Shown: positions 19,638 through 27,191 of the stretch, in pieces
How positions within the stretch are numbered: the first letter of the stretch is position 1
Layout: every line of letters begins with the position of its first letter
Source: Azospirillum ramasamyi
GTDB taxonomy: Bacteria > Pseudomonadota > Alphaproteobacteria > Azospirillales > Azospirillaceae
Direction: 5' to 3'
Length of the DNA stretch: 64,000 bases
Assembly (NCBI RefSeq): GCF_003233655.1
Contig: NZ_CP029830.1
Coordinates: 275,001 to 339,000, forward strand
Translations under genes and position numbers: made by a program
Notes under the pieces: generated by a model
Database searches by the model: none
Seen by the model: the letters and a program-made list of their open reading frames with translations, nothing else
What the model was told of the DNA's origin: nothing

Positions 19638-20417
19638 TTACAGGGAGGACACCAGATGGCCGCCGTCGACGGCGAGGACCGATCCGGTCATGTAGGCGCC
19701 GGCGTCCGACGCCAGCAGCAGCAGCGGGCCGTCCAGATCGGCCAGCCGGCCGAGCCGGCGCTGCGGGATGCGCTTGACCAGCGCCTTGCCGGCATCGCTG
19801 GCAAAGAAGTCGGCGTTCAGCTCGGTCTCGACATAGCCGGGGCACAGCGCGTTGACGCGGATGCCGTAGCGGGCCAGTTCCAGCGCCATCGCCTTGGTCA
19901 GATGCACCAGCCCGCCCTTCGCGGCGATGTAGGACGAAACCTGGCCGGCAACCCGCATGCCGAGGATCGACGCGATGTTGACGATCGCCCCGCCCCGCCC
20001 GCCGGCCTGCGCGTCGTCGCGCATGCGCCGCGCCACCTCGCGGGCGACGCGGGCGCAGCCGGTCAGGTTGGTGTCGACCACCCGGTCCCACTCCTCCTCG
20101 CTCATGTCGAGGAAGGGGCGCGTGGCGGTCACGCCGGCATTGTTGACCAGGATGTCGATGCGGCCGAGCCCGTCCCAGGCCTGAGCGACCGCCGCGGAGA
20201 CGGAGGCGGAGTCGGTGACGTCCATCGCGACGACCAGGGCGGTGCCGCCCGCGGCCTCGATGGCGGCCTTCGTCTCGGCGAGCGCGTCGGTGCGCCGGGC
20301 AGCCAGCGCCACGCGGGCGCCCGCCTGCGCCAGAACCCCGGCGAAATGGCGGCCCAGGCCGCTCGACGCGCCGGTGACCAGCGCCGTCCTGCCGGTCAGG
20401 TCGATGGTGAAGCTCAT
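19638..20417 (-). CDS. Short-chain dehydrogenase/reductase (LvaD-like)
   Basis: 259 residues, classical SDR. Cofactor motif TGASSGLG is near residues 15-22, NNAG near 92, and the catalytic pair is Tyr163/Lys167 in SSYIAAKGG, with GYVETELN after it. It ends MTGSVLAVDGGHLVSSL, the usual SDR C-terminus. It is the first gene of the minus-strand operon and divergent from the TetR gene at 20612. In the levulinate pathway LvaD reduces a 4-ketoacyl-CoA to the 4-hydroxyacyl-CoA that the kinase then uses, so the same step is inferred here. A general 3-hydroxyacid dehydrogenase function is the alternative. Confidence 0.88.
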   Translation of the reverse strand: MSFTIDLTGRTALVTGASSGLGRHFAGVLAQAGARVALAARRTDALAETKAAIEAAGGTALVVAMDVTDSASVSAAVAQAWDGLGRIDILVNNAGVTATRPFLDMSEEEWDRVVDTNLTGCARVAREVARRMRDDAQAGGRGGAIVNIASILGMRVAGQVSSYIAAKGGLVHLTKAMALELARYGIRVNALCPGYVETELNADFFASDAGKALVKRIPQRRLGRLADLDGPLLLLASDAGAYMTGSVLAVDGGHLVSSL

Positions 20418-20431
20418 GCTTCCTCCCGAGT

Positions 20432-20475
20432 TTGGGCCGTGGTTGGGCCTTGGTTGGGCCGTGGATCGGCGGTGG
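20432..20475. repeat. 11-base tandem repeat upstream of the SDR operon
   Basis: Four head-to-tail 11-base units: TTGGGCCGTGG, TTGGGCCTTGG, TTGGGCCGTGG, ATCGGCGGTGG, then a partial fifth. The unit is close to one helical turn, so the copies would face the same side of the DNA. It lies 15 to 58 bases before the SDR start. Confidence 0.75.
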
Positions 20476-20532
20476 TTGGATTTTTCCTTGGGCCCCGCCG
20501 CGGACGCTTCGAACAGCGCCCTTGAAAAATCG

Positions 20533-20546
20533 AGCGAGCGCTCGCT
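20533..20546. promoter_or_regulatory. Palindromic operator, probable TetR binding site
   Basis: Perfect 14-base palindrome AGCGAGCGCTCGCT in the 194-base space between the divergent SDR operon and TetR gene, flanked by A+T-rich DNA (AAAAAT before, TTTATAT after). Operators of this composition are common for TetR regulators of acyl-CoA metabolism. Position and symmetry suggest that it controls both directions. No binding evidence is possible here. Confidence 0.6.
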
Positions 20547-20611
20547 TTATATCCCTGAAGCCCCGTCCTGTGCAAGAACGATTAGCGTCACGAACGATTG
20601 GACCAGACCGC

Positions 20612-21322
20612 ATGAGCAGCTTTCAGGAGTTCCAGGCCCGGCACGACCTGTCGATGGAGGCGCTGTGCGCCCGCATCCTGGAACGCCATGCCGCGACCAT
20701 CCGGGTGAAGAAACCGGCGGTCGCCATCGGCAATCTGGCGCGCATCGTGGAGACGACCCTGACGCTGGCGAACCGCAAGGGCTTCCATTCCATGAGCCTG
20801 CGCGACCTGACCGAACAGTCGGGGCTGAGCATGGGGGCGCTCTACGCCTATTTCGACAGCAAGGACACGCTGCTGATGATGATCCTGGGGCAGGTCGTCG
20901 GCGTGGTGGAGGTGGTGCTGGGCCGGCCGCCGGAAGCGCTCGCGGCCGATCCCGCCGGCCGGCTGCGCTGGCTGCTGGAAACGCACCTCTATCTCACCGA
21001 GGCGATGCACCCCTGGTTCGTCTTCGCCTATATGGAGGCGAAGGCCTTTCCCAAGGAGGGCCGCGAACTCGCCGTCAGCAGCGAGATGATGACGGAATCG
21101 ATGATCGCCGACGCGCTGGCCGACGGCGTGGCCCGCGGGCTGTTCGCGGTGCCGGACGTGACGATGGCGGCGGCGCTGATCAAGCCGATGCTGCAGGACT
21201 GGTACGTGAAGCGCGCCAAGCACCGCCGCCGCGGCGTCACCCCGGATCTCTACGCCGAGCAGATGATCGCCTTCGTCGAGGCGGCGGTGGGATCGAGGAG
21301 GGTCCAGGCGGCGGGGCGCTGA
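20612..21322 (+). CDS. TetR/AcrR family transcriptional regulator
   Basis: 236 residues. The helix-turn-helix LRDLTEQSGLSMGALYAYFDSKDTLL spans about residues 66-91, after an unusually long N-terminal extension of about 40 residues (FQEFQARHDLSMEALCARIL). The ligand domain follows. The ATG at 20612 is chosen because the upstream in-frame sequence is low-complexity intergenic DNA containing the operator. It is divergent from the SDR-ACAD-kinase operon and likely represses it and itself, with an acyl-CoA as plausible inducer (inference). It converges on the binding-protein gene that ends at 21360. Confidence 0.9.
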   Translation: MSSFQEFQARHDLSMEALCARILERHAATIRVKKPAVAIGNLARIVETTLTLANRKGFHSMSLRDLTEQSGLSMGALYAYFDSKDTLLMMILGQVVGVVEVVLGRPPEALAADPAGRLRWLLETHLYLTEAMHPWFVFAYMEAKAFPKEGRELAVSSEMMTESMIADALADGVARGLFAVPDVTMAAALIKPMLQDWYVKRAKHRRRGVTPDLYAEQMIAFVEAAVGSRRVQAAGR

Positions 21323-21359
21323 TCCGCAAGGAAAAGCGGTCGCCGCCCGGATTGCCGGG

Positions 21360-22565
21360 TTACTTCACCAGCGGGCAGCCGCCCTTGTCCATCGGGCGAT
21401 AGGCCTCGTCGCCCGGAATGGTGGTCAGCACCTTGTAATAGTCCCACGGCCCCTTGGACTCTTCCGGGGACTTCACCTGCATCAGGTACATGTCGTGGAC
21501 CATGCGGCCGTCGGCGCGCAGCTTGCCGCCCTTGGCGAAGGCGTCGTTCACCGGCGTCTCGCGCATCTTCGCCACCACCGCCTTGGCCTCGTCGGTGCCG
21601 GCGGCCTCGATGGCCTTCAGGTAATGGCGCACGGCGGAATAGCTGCCGGTCTGGATCATGCTGGGCATCTTGCCGGTCCGGGCCATATAGGCCTTGGCGA
21701 AGGCGCGGCTGTCGTCGTCGCGGTCGGCGTTCCAGCCATCCATCAGCACCAGCCCCTGCGCCGCCTTCAGCCCGAGGGAATGCACGTCGGTGGGGAACAT
21801 CAGCAGGCTGGCCAAGGTCTGCCCGCCCTGCGGCAGGCCGAACTCCTGCGCCTGCTTGATCGAGTTGGCGGTGTCGCCGCCGGCATTGGCGAGCGCGATG
21901 ACCTTCGCCCCCGACCCCTGCGCCTGCAGCAGGTAGGAGGAGAAGTCGGCGGTGTTCAGCGGATGCCGGACGGAGCCGGTGATCTTGGCGCCGTTGGCCT
22001 TCAGCACCTCGGTCAGCGACTGCTCCAGCGCATGGCCGAAGGCATAGTCCACGGTCAGGAAGTGCCAGCTGTCGCCCAGCATCTTGGCGCCCGCCTTGCC
22101 CATGCCCTGGGCCAGCGCATAGGTGTCGTAGGTCCAGTGGGCGGTGGTCGGCGAACAGGCCTCGCCGGTCAGCTGCGCGGCGCCGCCGCCGGAGATCAGG
22201 AAGACGCGGTTCTTGCGCTTGGTGATGTCCTGCACCGCCAGGGCAACGGAGGAGGTCGGGACGTCGACGATCACGTCCACCTGCTCGGTGTCGATCCACT
22301 TGTTGACCAGCGACGCGCCGATGTCCGGCTTGTTCTGGTGGTCGGCGAAGATCACCTCGATCGGCTTGCCGGCGACCTTGCCGCCCATCTCCTCCACCGC
22401 CATGCGCACCGCCTCGACCGAGCCCATGCCGGTCGGGTCGGCATAGACGCCGCTCATGTCGTTGAGGACGGCGATCTTGACCTTGTCATCGGAGATCTGG
22501 GCGTGTGCGGCCCCGGCGATCAGCGCCGCGGAACAGACCCCGGCGGCCAGAATCCAGCGTTTCAT
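21360..22565 (-). CDS. Orphan periplasmic amino-acid-type ABC substrate-binding protein (paralog 1)
   Basis: 401 residues, Peripla_BP_6 (LivK-like) type. The signal peptide is MKRWILAAGVCSAALIAGAA, cleaved after AHA. Family features include LNDMSGVYADPTG, FADHQNKPDIGASL and FGHALEQSL. There are two cysteines, one in EACSP and one in the C-terminal GGCPLVK, both conserved in the second copy at 39683 and possibly disulfide-bonded. No permease or ATPase gene is nearby, so it must share a transporter encoded elsewhere. It is the last gene of TetR-dehydrogenase-BKACE-binding protein, 37 bases after BKACE, which suggests that it captures the pathway substrate (inference). Confidence 0.9.
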   Translation of the reverse strand: MKRWILAAGVCSAALIAGAAHAQISDDKVKIAVLNDMSGVYADPTGMGSVEAVRMAVEEMGGKVAGKPIEVIFADHQNKPDIGASLVNKWIDTEQVDVIVDVPTSSVALAVQDITKRKNRVFLISGGGAAQLTGEACSPTTAHWTYDTYALAQGMGKAGAKMLGDSWHFLTVDYAFGHALEQSLTEVLKANGAKITGSVRHPLNTADFSSYLLQAQGSGAKVIALANAGGDTANSIKQAQEFGLPQGGQTLASLLMFPTDVHSLGLKAAQGLVLMDGWNADRDDDSRAFAKAYMARTGKMPSMIQTGSYSAVRHYLKAIEAAGTDEAKAVVAKMRETPVNDAFAKGGKLRADGRMVHDMYLMQVKSPEESKGPWDYYKVLTTIPGDEAYRPMDKGGCPLVK

Positions 22566-22602
22566 GATTTTCCCTCCCTGTTGGTTGGTTTTTCTCGGGT
22601 GG

Positions 22603-23535
22603 TCAGAAGGCGACGTTGTCGCCGCCCTTGGTCTGCAGCATCGCGCGCGCCTCTTCCGGCGTGGCGATCTCCAGGCTCAGTTCCTCCAGGATGCGGCGGA
22701 TCCTGGCGACCTGCTCGGCGTTGGAGGTCGCCAGCTTGCCGCGGCCGGCATAGAGGCTGTCCTCCAACCCGACGCGGACGTTGCCGCCGAGGATGGCGCT
22801 CAGCGTGACGAAGGACATCTGGTGGCGGCCGGCGGCCAGCACCGACAGGCAATAGTCGTTGCCGAACAGCCGGTCGGCCGTGGCCTTCATGTGCATCAGA
22901 TTTTCAGGATCGGGGCCGATGCCGCCGAGGATGCCGAAGATGCATTGCGTGAAGAAGGGCGGCTTGACGATGCCGCGGTCGGCGAAATGCGCGAGATTGT
23001 AGAGATGGCCGACGTCGTAGCACTCGAACTCGAACCGGGTGCCGGCGTCGCCCAGCTCGCGCATGCCGCGTTCGATCTGGGCGAAGGTGTTGGACAGGAT
23101 GAAGTCGGTGGTCGACTCCAGATAGGGCTTCTCCCAGCCGTGCTTGAAGCTGCCGAACTTCGACACGGCGCCGGAGATGTTGAAGTTCATCGAGCCCATG
23201 TTCATCGACGCCACTTCCGGCTGCGCCCGCTTGGCCGCGGCCAGCCGCTCGTCCAGCGTCATGCCCAGCCCGCCGCCGGTGGTGATGTTCAGGATGGCGT
23301 CGGTCTGCTGCTTGATGCGCGGCAGGAACTCCATGAACAGGTCGGGCGAGGGCGAGGGCTTGCCGGTTTCCGGGTCGCGGGCGTGCAGGTGGAGCATCGC
23401 CGCACCGGCCTCCGCCGCCGCCACGGCATCGCGGGCGATCTCGTCCGGCGTGACCGGCAGGTGGGGCGACATGGTCGGCGTATGGATCGAGCCGGTCACG
23501 GCACAGGTGATGATGACCTTGTCGGCGCGCTTCAT
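22603..23535 (-). CDS. Beta-keto acid cleavage enzyme (BKACE, DUF849), copy 1
   Basis: 310 residues, TIM-barrel family of 3-keto-5-aminohexanoate cleavage enzyme (Kce). The metal-binding pair is seen in MLHLHARDP (His49, His51). Other family blocks are ITCAVTGSIHTPTMSPHLP, FECYDVGHLYNLAHF, GILGGIGPDPENL and NVRVGLEDSLYAGRG. The reaction is beta-keto acid + acetyl-CoA giving acetoacetate plus a CoA ester shortened by two carbons. The substrate range of BKACEs is wide (dehydrocarnitine, 3-keto-5-aminohexanoate, 3-ketoglutarate, 3-ketoisocaproate and others), so it cannot be fixed here. The upstream dehydrogenase probably makes its keto-acid substrate. Confidence 0.93.
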   Translation of the reverse strand: MKRADKVIITCAVTGSIHTPTMSPHLPVTPDEIARDAVAAAEAGAAMLHLHARDPETGKPSPSPDLFMEFLPRIKQQTDAILNITTGGGLGMTLDERLAAAKRAQPEVASMNMGSMNFNISGAVSKFGSFKHGWEKPYLESTTDFILSNTFAQIERGMRELGDAGTRFEFECYDVGHLYNLAHFADRGIVKPPFFTQCIFGILGGIGPDPENLMHMKATADRLFGNDYCLSVLAAGRHQMSFVTLSAILGGNVRVGLEDSLYAGRGKLATSNAEQVARIRRILEELSLEIATPEEARAMLQTKGGDNVAF

Positions 23536-23590
23536 CGGGTTTTCCCTCCCTTTGTTTACCGTGATGTCTTTTCGGTGATGTCGGGTGCGG

Positions 23591-24634
23591 TCAGGAGCCG
23601 CTGCGCAGGCTCCGCCGTTCCTGCTGGAGCGTCTCGATAAGCGCCAGGAGCAGCCGGTCGCGCTCCTGCGCCAGATCGGCCTGCGACCGGCCGTGCAGCG
23701 CCTCCCGCATGCCGGCGGTCAGCTGGTCGCGCAGCTCCGGCGTCAATGCCGGGGTGCCGAGATCCCGCCACCAGTCCTCCATCGCCGGGCCGATGTGGTC
23801 GAGGAAATGCGACATTCCGCCCGCGCCGCCCGCGAGATTGAAGATCATGTTCGGGCCCATGATCGCCCAGCGCAGGCCCGGCCCTTCGGCGATGGCGGTG
23901 TCCACATCCTCCACGCTGGCCAGCCCGCTGGCGACCGCATGGACCGCCTCGCGCCAGAGCGCCGCCTGCAGGCGGTTGGCGAGATGGCCGGGCACCTCGC
24001 GGTTCAGGCGGATCGGGCGCTTGCCGACCGCGCGGTAGAAGGCGAGCAGCCATTCGATCGTGCCGGCAGCCGTGTCCCGGCCGCCGACGACCTCCACCAG
24101 CGGGATCAGGTGCGGCGGGTTGAAGGGATGGCCGACAGCGAAGCGCCCCGGCACCCGGCAGCCCTGCTGCAGCTCGCTCATCATCAGGCCGGAAGTGCTG
24201 GAGGCCACGATCACGTCGTTGTCCAGCGCCTCCTCCAGCGCGGCGTAGAGCGCGCGCTTGACCTCGTGGCGCTCCGGCGCGTTCTCCTGGACGAAGCGGG
24301 CGCCGCGCGCCGCGTCGCGCGGGTCGGTGTGGAAGCTCCACTTCTCCGGATCGGCGCCGGGGGCGAGACCCAGCCGCTCCAGCGCCGGCCAGGCTTGGGC
24401 GATCAGGCCGCGCACCGCCGCTTCCGCGGCGGGGTTGGGGTCGCTGACGGCGACGCTCATCCCCCTGGACAGGAACACCGCCGCCCAGCTGGCGCCGATG
24501 GTGCCGGCGCCGATGACGGCGACGCGCCCGACCGCGCCGGGATCGGGGGCCGCCGGCCCCTGTAGCTCCGATCGGGTGCCGGCCCGGTCGGCCATTCTAT
24601 TGGCCGGTGGATCGGCCGGTGGATTTGCTGTCAT
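23591..24634 (-). CDS. 3-hydroxyacid dehydrogenase, L-carnitine dehydrogenase/lambda-crystallin-like
   Basis: 347 residues. A Pro/Ala-rich leader of about 35 residues precedes the NAD-binding VAVIGAGTIGASWAAVF. Catalytic-region motifs are VASSTSGLMMSELQ and AVGHPFNPPHLIPLVEVVGG, with HLANRLQAALWREAVH and EGPGLRWAIMGPNMIF after it. The last set matches L-carnitine 3-dehydrogenase and L-gulonate dehydrogenase (CRYL1) more than the CoA-thioester enzymes, so it probably oxidises a free 3-hydroxy acid to the 3-keto acid that BKACE cleaves. GGGGAGGA precedes the ATG at 24634, whose first bases overlap the stop of the TetR gene (ATGA). Carnitine is one candidate substrate, not established. Confidence 0.85.
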   Translation of the reverse strand: MTANPPADPPANRMADRAGTRSELQGPAAPDPGAVGRVAVIGAGTIGASWAAVFLSRGMSVAVSDPNPAAEAAVRGLIAQAWPALERLGLAPGADPEKWSFHTDPRDAARGARFVQENAPERHEVKRALYAALEEALDNDVIVASSTSGLMMSELQQGCRVPGRFAVGHPFNPPHLIPLVEVVGGRDTAAGTIEWLLAFYRAVGKRPIRLNREVPGHLANRLQAALWREAVHAVASGLASVEDVDTAIAEGPGLRWAIMGPNMIFNLAGGAGGMSHFLDHIGPAMEDWWRDLGTPALTPELRDQLTAGMREALHGRSQADLAQERDRLLLALIETLQQERRSLRSGS

Positions 24635-25305
24635 GGTCCTCCCCGGATGTTCTGGTTTTGCCCGGGCGTTTTGCCGAGGCCGTTCATCAGCAGGTCGATG
24701 GACTGGGCGGCGATGTCGTGGGGGCTGAGCCCGCCGTTGGGCCGATACCAGCGGGCGATCCAGCTGAGGGCGCCCGCCACGGTGAAGGCGGCGATCTTCG
24801 GGTCGCAGGGCGCGATGCAGCCCTCGGCGATGCCGCGTTCGATCAGGCGGCGGAACTTGCGGTCGATGCTGCGCTTCAGGGACCGCAGCGTGCGGCGGCT
24901 TTCCTCGGTGAGCGGTTCCTCGCCGACGCGGATCACGCACATGCCGAAATCCATGGTGACGATCTCCGCATATTTGCGCATCACCGCGATCAGCTCGCCA
25001 TAGGCGCTGCCGTCATGGCCGGCCACGTCGTTGGAGGCCTCGTCGAGCATCTCCAGCCCGATGCGCACGCACTCGAAGAGGATCTCCTCCTTGTTGCGGA
25101 CGTAATAGTAGATGGTCGGCTTGGTGACGTTCAGGCGCCGCGCGATGTCGTCCAGCGAGGTATTGTGGTAGCCCATCTCGTTGAAGGCCCGCGCCGCCGT
25201 CCGCAGCACGGCGATGCGCTTCGCCTCCCGCTCCGTCTGGCGGTCGGCGGCAGCCTTCCATGGCGATCCGCTGTCCCCACTGTCCTGCATCGCGGCTTCC
25301 TGCAT
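24631..25305 (-). CDS. TetR/AcrR family transcriptional regulator
   Basis: 224 residues from the ATG at 25305, which has AAGGGAG ten bases upstream; a second ATG at 25290 is possible. The helix-turn-helix is SLDDIARRLNVTKPTIYYYVRNKEEIL (about residues 49-75), followed by a TetR_C_33-like ligand domain (GMCVIRVGEEPLTEESRR). Regulators of this shape often control fatty-acid or acyl-CoA genes. It heads the minus-strand operon, overlaps the dehydrogenase gene by four bases, and diverges from the acyl-CoA ligase operon, so it probably controls both sides. Confidence 0.9.
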   Translation of the reverse strand: MQEAAMQDSGDSGSPWKAAADRQTEREAKRIAVLRTAARAFNEMGYHNTSLDDIARRLNVTKPTIYYYVRNKEEILFECVRIGLEMLDEASNDVAGHDGSAYGELIAVMRKYAEIVTMDFGMCVIRVGEEPLTEESRRTLRSLKRSIDRKFRRLIERGIAEGCIAPCDPKIAAFTVAGALSWIARWYRPNGGLSPHDIAAQSIDLLMNGLGKTPGQNQNIRGGP

Positions 25306-25484
25306 CGCGTCGTCACTCCCTTCCGGCACGCACCCATTCCCCAGCCTTGGCACTCCCCTCCGCTTCTGTCCATCAGGCCAAAGAGCGCAACAACAGGCGC
25401 ACCGGCCGGGCCATATTGATCGCCACACACACTGTTGACCGACGCATCAATCTGCCTCATCCTACTCTCAAGTAACATGCCTTC

Positions 25485-25498
25485 CAACAAGTATGTTG
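25485..25498. promoter_or_regulatory. Inverted repeat, candidate TetR operator
   Basis: CAACA-N4-TGTTG, a perfect 5-base inverted repeat, sits 30 to 43 bases before the acyl-CoA ligase start within the 222-base divergent region, where a repressor would block the promoter. Short arms make chance occurrence possible. Confidence 0.4.
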
Positions 25499-25527
25499 AG
25501 TGGGCGAACATTAAGGGAGAGGAACGC

Positions 25528-27072
25528 ATGGACAGCATCGCCACCGCCCGGACCGACAGCATCGGCGCAGCGCTTGCCCGCAGCGCCCGACGCAATGCCA
25601 CGCGAACCGCCCTCTCCTACGAGGAGCGGGACTGGAGCTTTTCCGGCCTGCACCGGGCCGCGCTGCGGGTGGCCCGCCGGCTTGGCGACCTGGGCATGCG
25701 TCCCGGCGACCGGGTGGCGGCCTATGGCCGCAACTCCGACGCCTATATGATCGCCTGGCTCGGCTGCGCCATCGGCGGCTTCATCCATGTGCCGATCAAC
25801 TACGCCCTGACCGGCGAGGAACTGTCCTACATCGTCGAGCAGTCGGGCTCCCGCATGGTGCTGCACGATCCCGACCTCGCCGCGAACCTGGAGGGCGTGC
25901 GCGCCGCCGGCCGGGTGGAGCGGTTCGGCACGCTGACGGACGGCGATGCCGGCGGCCTGGACATCCTGGCGGTGGCGCTCGACGAAACCGCCCCGGCGGA
26001 GGTCGATACGGCGGTGCGCGCCGATGACGTGGCGCAGCTTCTCTACACCTCCGGCACCACGGCGGCGCCGAAGGGCGCGATGATGACGCATGGCGCGCTG
26101 CTGGCGGAGTATCAGAGCTGCATCTACAGCTGCCGCCTGGACCAGGACGACCGCTCGCTGGCGGCGCTGCCGCTCTACCATTCGGCGCAGATGCATGTGT
26201 TCGTCATGCCGCAGCTGCTGATCGGCGCGACGACGCGGCTGATCCAGGCCCCGGCGCTGAAGCGCTGCCTGGAGCTGATCGAGCGCCACGGCATCACCTC
26301 CTTCTTCGCGCCGCCGACGGTCTGGGTCGGGCTGCTGCGCCATGCCGATTTCGACGCGCATGACCTGTCCTCGCTGCGCAAGCTCTATTACGGCGCGTCG
26401 ATCATGCCGGTGCCGGTGCTGCAGGAGCTGCGCCAGCGGCTGCCCGGCGCCCAGGCCTTCAACTGCTACGGCCAGAGCGAGATCGGGCCGCTCGCCACCG
26501 TCCTGCGGCCGGAGGAGCATGAGGCGCGCCCCGCCTCGGCCGGGCGTCCGGTGCTGAACGTCGAGACGCGCGTCGTCGATCCCGACATGAACGACGTGCC
26601 CCCCGGCACCCATGGCGAGATCGTCCACCGCTCTCCCCAGCTGATGGTCGGCTATTGGGGCAAGGAGCAGGAAACGGCGGAGGCCTTCACCGGCGGCTGG
26701 TTCCATTCCGGCGACGTCGGCTATTTCGACGAGGAGGGCTATCTCTACATCGTCGACCGCATCAAGGACGTCATCAACACCGGCGGCGTCCTGGTCGCCA
26801 GCCGCGAGGTGGAGGAGGCGATCTACACCCATCCCGCGGTGGCGGAGGTGGCGGTGGTCGCCCTGCCCGACCCGAAATGGATCGAGGCGATCAGCGCCTT
26901 CGTCGTTCTGCGCGACGGCCAGACCGCGACGGAGGAGGAACTGGTCGCCCATGTCCGCCAGCATCTGGCCCATTTCAAGGTGCCGAAGCGGATCGAGTTC
27001 CTCGACACCCTGCCCCGCAACACCGCCGGCAAGCTGCTGAAGCGCGAACTGCGCAAGTCCTACGGCGCCTGA
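25528..27072 (+). CDS. AMP-forming acyl-CoA synthetase (ligase)
   Basis: 514 residues. The ATP P-loop is LLYTSGTTAAPKGAMMTH (about residues 171-188). Adenylation motifs are FNCYGQSEIGPLATV, WFHSGDVGYFDEEGYLYIVDRIKD and the hinge, and the catalytic Lys502 lies in PRNTAGKLLKREL. The start follows AAGGGAGAGGA; the in-frame upstream part to 25435 is intergenic. It activates a carboxylic acid to its CoA ester at the cost of ATP. It is the first gene of a plus-strand operon with a 3-hydroxyacyl-CoA dehydrogenase/hydratase and an acyl-CoA dehydrogenase, so it supplies acyl-CoA for beta-oxidation. It could also serve as the LvaE-like step for the 4-hydroxyacyl-CoA module at 16262-20417 (inference). 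Confidence 0.92.
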   Translation: MDSIATARTDSIGAALARSARRNATRTALSYEERDWSFSGLHRAALRVARRLGDLGMRPGDRVAAYGRNSDAYMIAWLGCAIGGFIHVPINYALTGEELSYIVEQSGSRMVLHDPDLAANLEGVRAAGRVERFGTLTDGDAGGLDILAVALDETAPAEVDTAVRADDVAQLLYTSGTTAAPKGAMMTHGALLAEYQSCIYSCRLDQDDRSLAALPLYHSAQMHVFVMPQLLIGATTRLIQAPALKRCLELIERHGITSFFAPPTVWVGLLRHADFDAHDLSSLRKLYYGASIMPVPVLQELRQRLPGAQAFNCYGQSEIGPLATVLRPEEHEARPASAGRPVLNVETRVVDPDMNDVPPGTHGEIVHRSPQLMVGYWGKEQETAEAFTGGWFHSGDVGYFDEEGYLYIVDRIKDVINTGGVLVASREVEEAIYTHPAVAEVAVVALPDPKWIEAISAFVVLRDGQTATEEELVAHVRQHLAHFKVPKRIEFLDTLPRNTAGKLLKRELRKSYGA

Positions 27073-27128
27073 GCCCCATTGGCCGCACTACGGGCCACAC
27101 TCCAGGCCGTATTCAAGGATCGAAAGCG

Positions 27129-27191
27129 ATGAACCACGCCTTCGCCGCGGGCCGCACCCGCCTGCCCGCCACCCTCCCGGAGCGCGCGTGA
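27129..27191 (+). CDS. Possible 20-residue leader peptide overlapping the next gene
   Basis: Reads MNHAFAAGRTRLPATLPERA. AAGGA lies nine bases before the ATG. Its TGA overlaps the ATG of the next gene by one base (TGATG), an arrangement typical of translational coupling. There is no hydrophobic segment or regulatory amino-acid run. It may be a coupling leader, a decayed gene end, or chance. Confidence 0.3.
   Translation: MNHAFAAGRTRLPATLPERA

Noticed and set aside
25434..25449. TTGA-N8-TCAA as a second FNR box before the acyl-CoA ligase
   Set aside because: Spacing is two bases too long for FNR/FixK dimers, which need TTGA-N6-TCAA.
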